DNA of 10,753 nucleotides from contig JAZRGE010000084.1 of the NCBI GenBank assembly GCA_045644025.1, positions 1-10,753 on the forward strand, given 5' to 3'. The DNA comes from JAZRGE01 sp045644025. GTDB taxonomy: Bacteria; Bacillota; Clostridia; Oscillospirales; Acutalibacteraceae. Below, piece after piece: positions 7,660-10,753 of this stretch. Each line of letters opens with the position of its first letter. The stretch's first letter is position 1. A program made the translations under genes and the position numbers. The notes under the pieces are model-generated. The model was not told the DNA's origin. It was given only the letters and a program-made list of their open reading frames with translations, and did not search any database.

Positions 7660-8316
7660 CTACTTATTAACGACCTCTTTTTCCTCTTTGGCGCGAGCCA
7701 ACTCACCTGTGCCGCCCTCAACAACGCCATCGCTTTTAAGCACACTGATCACAGTGCCGAAGAAGCACTTGCAATCAAAAAGGAAGCTTATCTTTTCGGC
7801 ATATTCACCGTCTAGCCTGGCCTTTTCGGCAATCTCCAGTTCGTCTCTGCCGTTCACCTGAGCCCAACCCGTGAGGCCGGGGCGCAGATCGTTCACACTC
7901 ATTCCCAGCTTGTTCACGTATTTATCCCTTTCGGCAATAAGATCAAACTGATTCCAAAGCGCAGGCCTTGGGCCGATAATGCTCATCTTACCCGTGAAGA
8001 TCTGGAATATCTGCGGCAGCTCATCAAGAGAAGTCTTGCGCATAAAGCGGCCTGTTTTAGTGATCCATTGATCAGGATTGGAGAGCAGATGAGTGGGCAT
8101 ATCACTGGGAGTATCGGTGCGCATGGTGCGGAATTTCAATATGTAAAACTCATTCTTGCCTGCGCCGATTCTCTTCTGCTTGAAGAAGACAGGGCCCTTG
8201 CTATCCAGTTTAACCGCCAGAGCAAGAATAAGATATATGGGCGAAAGCACCAATATACCTATAAAGCTGAGCACAACATCAATTAATCTTTTGAAAAATC
8301 CGACGTATATCTTCAA
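7660..8316 (-). CDS. Monotopic phosphoglycosyl transferase (bacterial sugar transferase), initiator of repeat-unit synthesis
   Basis: 218 residues, the compact form of the bacterial sugar transferase family (PglC/CapM-like, without a WbaP-type N-terminal membrane bundle). One hydrophobic re-entrant helix lies at about 11-35. Family motifs follow: GPVFFKQKRIG (41-51), LKFRTM (60-65), KTSLDELPQ (94-102) with the catalytic Asp98-Glu99 pair, GPRP (115-118), RPGLTGWAQVNGRDEL (145-160) and SDGVVEGGTGE near 195-205. It transfers a sugar-1-phosphate from a UDP-sugar to undecaprenyl phosphate at the inner membrane face, the first committed step. The start is a TTG with AAGGGG (8325-8330) 8 bases before it; no upstream ATG in frame fits better. 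It is the first gene of the operon, directly behind a strong promoter. The sugar is not certain; related CapM enzymes use a D-FucNAc-type donor. Confidence 0.93.
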   Translation of the reverse strand: MKIYVGFFKRLIDVVLSFIGILVLSPIYLILALAVKLDSKGPVFFKQKRIGAGKNEFYILKFRTMRTDTPSDMPTHLLSNPDQWITKTGRFMRKTSLDELPQIFQIFTGKMSIIGPRPALWNQFDLIAERDKYVNKLGMSVNDLRPGLTGWAQVNGRDELEIAEKARLDGEYAEKISFLFDCKCFFGTVISVLKSDGVVEGGTGELARAKEEKEVVNK

Positions 8317-8324
8317 GCAAATTT

Positions 8325-8330
8325 CCCCTT
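8325..8330 (-). promoter_or_regulatory. Shine-Dalgarno site deciding the TTG start of the phosphoglycosyl transferase
   Basis: AAGGGG on the minus strand, 8 bases upstream of the TTG at 8316. It also forms the end of one arm of an inverted repeat whose other arm lies in the promoter spacer. Confidence 0.7.
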
Positions 8331-8338
8331 ATGCATTA
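8326..8338. repeat. Inverted repeat arm 1, over the ribosome binding site
   Basis: CCCTTATGCATTA on the plus strand. It matches the reverse complement of the arm at 8388-8400 in 12 of 13 bases. It covers the Shine-Dalgarno region of the first operon gene. Confidence 0.5.
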
Positions 8339-8379
8339 CTAACGCGAGCATAACCGATAGTTATGATACACCACTTCAC

Positions 8380-8408
8380 ATTATAACTAATACATAAGGG
8401 AATGTCAA
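8380..8408 (-). promoter_or_regulatory. Sigma-A type promoter of the polysaccharide operon
   Basis: On the minus strand TTGACA (8403-8408) and TATAAT (8380-8385) are both perfect consensus hexamers separated by exactly 17 bases. Transcription should start near 8373, giving a leader of about 57 bases before the TTG start codon. The promoter lies downstream of the spoVT terminator, so the operon is expected to be expressed independently of spoVT in vegetative cells. No other promoter of this strength was noticed inside the operon. Confidence 0.88.
8388..8400. repeat. Inverted repeat arm 2, inside the promoter spacer
   Basis: TAATACATAAGGG on the plus strand, located between the -35 and -10 boxes of the operon promoter. 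Its partner lies 49 bases away over the ribosome binding site. Because this arm lies upstream of the expected transcription start, the pair cannot form an mRNA hairpin. If functional, it would be a two-site operator for a repressor. It may also be chance in AT-rich DNA. Confidence 0.45.
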
Positions 8409-8432
8409 TCAAATTAGCGCTTCATAATATGC

Positions 8433-8462
8433 CAAAAAGTGCCGAGATTCGCTCTCGGCACT
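8433..8462 (-). terminator. Intrinsic terminator of spoVT
   Basis: A perfect 10-base stem, AGTGCCGAGA with TCTCGGCACT, around a 5-base loop. On the minus strand it is followed by TTTTTGG. It begins 8 bases after the spoVT stop codon and isolates spoVT from the polysaccharide promoter just downstream. Confidence 0.88.
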
Positions 8463-8470
8463 CCCCTTCT

Positions 8471-9013
8471 TCAGTCTTCCATTTGGCGACCCAAAAAACC
8501 TGCCGCCACCTGCACTAATTTTATATCCGATTCGGTAGGCTGCTTCTTATCATCGCTCTTAAGGATCACCACCGCGCCGGCTATATCCCCTGCAGCAATA
8601 ATCGGGGCGGCCACCAGCGCCTCCCTATCCACTCCCTCCAAGGGTGTGAGCCTGTTCACTTCGTTTGGCTTGAGCACAAAGGTGCGCCGCGCTTCCATTA
8701 AGTCTTCCAGCTGAGCCGATACTCTTCTCTCCAGCGCCACCTTTTTAGGCATACCTGCCGCCGAAACACAATGATCCCTATCGCATATCACCACAGCCGC
8801 ATCGCTGCCCTTGGCCATCGCTTCGGCATACTGAGCCGCAAAGGTGGAAAGCTCCCCTATGGGAGAATATTTTTTGAAGATCACTTCCCCATTGTTGTCT
8901 GTATAAATCTCCAGCGGATCTCCCTCTCTTATTCTCATCGTGCGGCGCATTTCTTTTGGGATAACGACTCTCCCAAGGTCGTCAATTCTTCTCACAATAC
9001 CTGTTGCTTTCAT
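8471..9013 (-). CDS. spoVT: Stage V sporulation protein T (AbrB-family regulator with GAF-like sensor domain)
   Basis: 180 residues, essentially the length of B. subtilis SpoVT (178). Residues 1-50 form the AbrB-type swapped-hairpin DNA-binding domain, opening MKATGIVRRIDDLGRVVIPK and continuing through REGDPLEIYTDNNGEVIFKKYSP. Residues from about 55 to the end form the GAF-like domain, ending AAGFLGRQMED, close to the known SpoVT terminus. SpoVT acts in the forespore during late sporulation, tuning genes under the sigma factor SigG. The ATG is preceded by AAGGAG at 10 bases. The gene has its own terminator and appears monocistronic. Its promoter region and first 34 codons are repeated, in the same orientation, about 1.34 kb to the right. 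It is intact here, so the duplication has not broken it. It marks the organism as an endospore former. Confidence 0.95.
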   Translation of the reverse strand: MKATGIVRRIDDLGRVVIPKEMRRTMRIREGDPLEIYTDNNGEVIFKKYSPIGELSTFAAQYAEAMAKGSDAAVVICDRDHCVSAAGMPKKVALERRVSAQLEDLMEARRTFVLKPNEVNRLTPLEGVDREALVAAPIIAAGDIAGAVVILKSDDKKQPTESDIKLVQVAAGFLGRQMED

Positions 9014-9077
9014 ATATACATTTCTCCTTAAATTACAAATTGTGTTGTTATTATCTGTATTTTAAGAGGGTTTATTC
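8911..9077. repeat. Direct repeat copy A: spoVT promoter and 5' coding end
   Basis: This segment aligns with 10253-10418 in the same orientation, about 1.34 kb away. By hand alignment the coding part (8916-9013) matches in roughly 80% of positions, and similarity continues through the ribosome binding site to the putative -35 box with one single-base gap. Upstream of 8911 the two copies stop resembling each other. The two copies bracket the acyltransferase gene. Confidence 0.85.
9048..9077 (-). promoter_or_regulatory. Possible forespore (SigG/SigF-like) promoter of spoVT
   Basis: On the minus strand GAATA (9073-9077) and ATAATAA (9048-9054) are 18 bases apart, roughly resembling the G-x-ATA and CATxxTA-like boxes of forespore promoters. 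Support comes from the duplicated copy, where GTATA and AATAATA occur at the matching place (10390-10418). The match is weak in AT-rich DNA and may be fortuitous. Confidence 0.35.
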
Positions 9078-9084
9078 TTTGTCG

Positions 9085-9113
9085 TTGCTTTTTTTGGCTT
9101 TGTATGGTAAAAT
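9085..9113 (+). promoter_or_regulatory. Probable promoter of the acyltransferase gene
   Basis: TTGCTT (9085-9090) and TAAAAT (9108-9113) are separated by 17 bases on the plus strand, about 35 bases before the start codon. The -10 box matches consensus at five of six positions and the -35 box at three. It is divergent from, and close to, the putative spoVT promoter. Confidence 0.6.
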
Positions 9114-9147
9114 ATGTACAATGCTTTTTAGTAAAGGAAGAAGAAAA

Positions 9148-10143
9148 ATGACAAGCGTTAATAAAACGTTGACTGATAGAGAAAGCACCTCAATCAATAT
9201 AATCAAAGCAATTTCTATATTAAGTGTAATTGCTGCTCACACTATTTCTTTTTCACCCGTTAACTTGTTCTCTGAGATTATTTCATCCTTTTGGGTGTTA
9301 TTTGGTGAAGTCGGTGTAATTGCCTTTTTTGTTGTAGGTGGGTTTTTATATAGTAGAAAACCGCACGATGGTAAGACTTTTTGGAAAAAGAAATTTTTTC
9401 GTATTGTTGTGCCGTGGTTTATATGTTCTTTACTCACTTATTTACCTACTGCTTTGTTAAATGGTTTTAATGTATGTTCTTACTTTAAGTGGATTTTGGG
9501 CAGCGGTACTTGGTACTATTACATCACCATATATACACTTTTTATCTTTATTTTTAAGTGGCTTTATGATAAAGATGCTATTTTGTGGCTTTTAATAGTC
9601 GCGCAAATAGTTTCCCTTACACTTGCTTCTTTCGGGATATCTACAACTATTCCTCTCGGATTTTTTACCGATTATCTCAATCCGCTAAATTGGATAGGAT
9701 ATTTCAGCTTTGGTATTTTGATTAGAAAATACCGCTTTGATTTGATGTTGCGGAAACAAAAATTTATAATTATAATTTCGTATGTTTTAGCTCTTTTTTT
9801 ATTCTGGATACTTTCCTCAAAAAAGATATTCACATATTTTAATTTATTATCTTTTTTGTTTTGTCTTTCTTCGCTCATAATTATTACAGCAATTTCATAT
9901 AAACTTGCCACTATTAAGAATGTAAAATACATCGGCACAATCGGCACTTGGTCTTATTGTATTTATCTTTTACATATGCAGATAGTACAATTCGTTGTTA
10001 GGAAAATTCCCGATGGTTGGTTCAAATTAATGTTTTCCCCATTCATCGGTTTGATAATTATGATAATTCTTATAATCATTGGGCTATATGTCTGTAAAAG
10101 GATACCATTTGGAGAAAAAATTAAGACCTGGGTGGGTTTATAA
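9148..10143 (+). CDS. Integral membrane acyltransferase, family 3 (candidate polysaccharide O-acetyltransferase)
   Basis: 331 residues from an ATG at 9148, which has AAAGGAAG about 7 bases upstream. An ATG 144 bases earlier in frame would overlap the start of spoVT and precede the promoter, so it is rejected. The protein is very hydrophobic with about ten membrane segments. It shows the acyltransferase-3 pattern: INIIKAISILSVIAAH with the conserved His at 31, FFVVGGFLYSR (60-70), FFRIVVPWF (83-91) and a late LLHMQIV (274-280). Family members move acyl groups, usually acetyl, from a cytoplasmic donor to envelope sugars; decoration of the neighbouring polysaccharide is plausible but inferred. 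It is much richer in A and T, with T-ending codons, than the polysaccharide operon, and it lies between two copies of the spoVT 5' end. Both facts suggest separate acquisition. It ends just before a strong hairpin terminator. Confidence 0.9.
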   Translation: MTSVNKTLTDRESTSINIIKAISILSVIAAHTISFSPVNLFSEIISSFWVLFGEVGVIAFFVVGGFLYSRKPHDGKTFWKKKFFRIVVPWFICSLLTYLPTALLNGFNVCSYFKWILGSGTWYYYITIYTLFIFIFKWLYDKDAILWLLIVAQIVSLTLASFGISTTIPLGFFTDYLNPLNWIGYFSFGILIRKYRFDLMLRKQKFIIIISYVLALFLFWILSSKKIFTYFNLLSFLFCLSSLIIITAISYKLATIKNVKYIGTIGTWSYCIYLLHMQIVQFVVRKIPDGWFKLMFSPFIGLIIMIILIIIGLYVCKRIPFGEKIKTWVGL

Positions 10144-10156
10144 AATTAAAAAATGG

Positions 10157-10186
10157 AAACAGCGGAGTGAAATCACTCCGCTGTTT
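10157..10186. terminator. Bidirectional intrinsic terminator
   Basis: A perfect 14-base stem, AAACAGCGGAGTGA with TCACTCCGCTGTTT, around AA, so in practice a slightly larger loop. On the plus strand it is followed by CTTTACATC after the TTT of the stem, 14 bases after the acyltransferase stop. On the minus strand the stem is followed by CCATTTTTT, so it also serves the truncated spoVT copy. The stop codon of that copy lies inside the stem. Confidence 0.85.
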
Positions 10187-10355
10187 CTTTACATCTTTCC
10201 ACCACGCTATGTATCGCCAAGCAAAACTTGTCGAAAGGTGTCAATGTCGTCAGCAGAGGGTCTCCCTCTCTTATCCGCATCGTGCGGCGAATTTCTTTCG
10301 GAATCACAACACGCCCAAGGTCGTCGATTCGTCTTACTATTCCAGTGGCTTTCAT
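10173..10355 (-). pseudogene. Truncated SpoVT copy: 34 N-terminal residues plus an unrelated tail
   Basis: 60 codons from an ATG with AAAGGAG upstream. Residues 1-34 match SpoVT almost exactly, from MKATGIVRRI through IREGDPL, with one conservative change (Ile22 where the intact gene has Met22). After GDPL the match ends abruptly. The next 26 residues (LTTLTPFDKFCLAIHSVVER and six more) have no relation to SpoVT. The whole GAF domain and the last beta strands of the DNA-binding hairpin are missing, so the AbrB fold is probably incomplete. The promoter-like sequence and ribosome binding site are kept, and the tail reads as plausible protein with an amphipathic helix, so an expressed small protein is possible. 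DNA identity to the intact copy is only about 80%, with mostly silent changes, which argues against a very recent duplication and for selection or descent from another spoVT allele. Confidence 0.7.
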
Positions 10356-10418
10356 ATATAAATTCTCCTTTAATTTCAAATCGTGATACTATTATTTGTG
10401 ATTAAAGGGAATTTATAC
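10253..10418. repeat. Direct repeat copy B: second spoVT promoter and 5' coding end
   Basis: Partner of the segment at 8911-9077. It includes the first 34 codons, the ribosome binding site and the putative promoter boxes (GTATA at 10414-10418, AATAATA at 10390-10396). The left boundary is sharp, at the codon after GDPL. Confidence 0.85.
10390..10418 (-). promoter_or_regulatory. Possible forespore-type promoter upstream of the truncated spoVT copy
   Basis: GTATA (10414-10418) and AATAATA (10390-10396) on the minus strand are 17 bases apart. This fits the forespore promoter pattern somewhat better than the equivalent boxes in front of intact spoVT. Confidence 0.35.
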
Positions 10419-10426
10419 TGTGAGAA

Positions 10427-10455
10427 TTTACTTTTGAAATTAAATATGCTATAAT
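10427..10455 (+). promoter_or_regulatory. Promoter of the gene at the right edge (extended -10)
   Basis: TATAAT at 10450-10455 is a perfect -10 box preceded by TGC, giving an extended -10. TTTACT (10427-10432) sits 17 bases upstream and matches four of six -35 positions. The start codon is 20 bases downstream of the -10 box. Confidence 0.65.
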
Positions 10456-10475
10456 AAATCAAAGGCGGTGGTTTT

Positions 10476-10753
10476 GTGTCTTTATTAAAATTATTCTCTA
10501 AAACAAAAAAGCAACAGAGCGAAAATGAAAACACCATAAAAGAATTCTTTTTTTATCATCATGGAGATGGTATGGCAATGGATAGAGATGACCCACAAAA
10601 ATATAAACAGTATCGTTCTTTGAATGAAGACACCATAGAACAATGGCGTCAAGAACTTATTGCCCAAGATTTTGAATTGCTTATGAATGACAACGTAGAT
10701 AACCAGTGGATATTGGTAGGAAATCTTATAAGGTTGATTTCATCTTCAAAAAA
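10476..10753 (+). CDS. Unrecognised protein, 3' end outside window
   Basis: 92 codons are visible and open to the right edge, from a GTG preceded by AAAGGCGGT. The start fits the promoter just upstream. The protein begins MSLLKLFSKTKKQQSENENT, then has an acidic and aromatic stretch (FFFYHHGDGMAMDRDDP) and a helical segment with EQWRQELI and a later NQWILVGNLIRLI. No signal peptide, membrane segment or motif that I recognise is present in the visible part. It is AT-rich like the acyltransferase and unlike the polysaccharide operon. It has no visible link to spoVT or the sugar genes. A small cytoplasmic accessory protein is the most that can be said. Confidence 0.7.
   Translation, partial: MSLLKLFSKTKKQQSENENTIKEFFFYHHGDGMAMDRDDPQKYKQYRSLNEDTIEQWRQELIAQDFELLMNDNVDNQWILVGNLIRLISSSK

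Noticed and set aside
8317..8373. Riboswitch in the leader of the polysaccharide operon
   Set aside because: The predicted leader is only about 57 bases with one small hairpin, too short for known riboswitch classes.
9004..9147. Upstream in-frame ATG that would add 48 residues to the acyltransferase
   Set aside because: It overlaps the first codons of spoVT and precedes the likely promoter, and the added residues resemble nothing in the family. The ATG at 9148 has a good ribosome binding site.
8911..10418. Insertion sequence or composite transposon between the spoVT repeats
   Set aside because: No transposase or recombinase gene and no terminal inverted repeats are seen. The repeats are spoVT sequence itself.

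Overview
The window looks like the chromosome of a spore-forming, low-to-moderate-GC Firmicute, most likely class Clostridia. The main support is a full-length SpoVT, a sporulation regulator, together with strong purine-rich ribosome binding sites and frequent GTG and TTG starts. No RNA genes, CRISPR arrays or transposases are visible. Both ends of the window cut through genes.

The left four fifths (about 1 to 8410) is one minus-strand exopolysaccharide or capsule operon. It starts from a near-perfect sigma-A type promoter at 8380-8408. The reading order is: a membrane phosphoglycosyl transferase that loads the first sugar on the lipid carrier; a WbuB-like GT4 glycosyltransferase (candidate L-FucNAc transferase); a second GT4 glycosyltransferase; then capE, capF and capG, which together convert UDP-GlcNAc to UDP-N-acetyl-L-fucosamine; then two tandem, related PHP-domain metal hydrolases of unknown substrate, the second running off the left edge. 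Spacing is tight (3 to about 21 bases, one overlap), except for a 73-base gap holding a hairpin after the first gene. No flippase, polymerase or chain-length regulator is in view, so the operon probably continues to the left.

The centre (8438-9077) holds spoVT on the minus strand, with its own intrinsic terminator separating it from the polysaccharide operon. Divergent from it, on the plus strand, is an AT-rich gene for an integral membrane acyltransferase (family 3), which could acetylate the polysaccharide.

Right of the acyltransferase is a bidirectional terminator, then a second, partial copy of the spoVT promoter region and first 34 codons, fused to an unrelated 26-codon tail. The acyltransferase is therefore bracketed by two diverged direct repeats of the spoVT 5' end, about 1.34 kb apart. 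This is the most unusual structure in the window. It suggests that the acyltransferase arrived as a cassette that exchanged or duplicated the 5' end of spoVT. At the right edge an unrecognised AT-rich gene starts on the plus strand behind a good extended -10 promoter.
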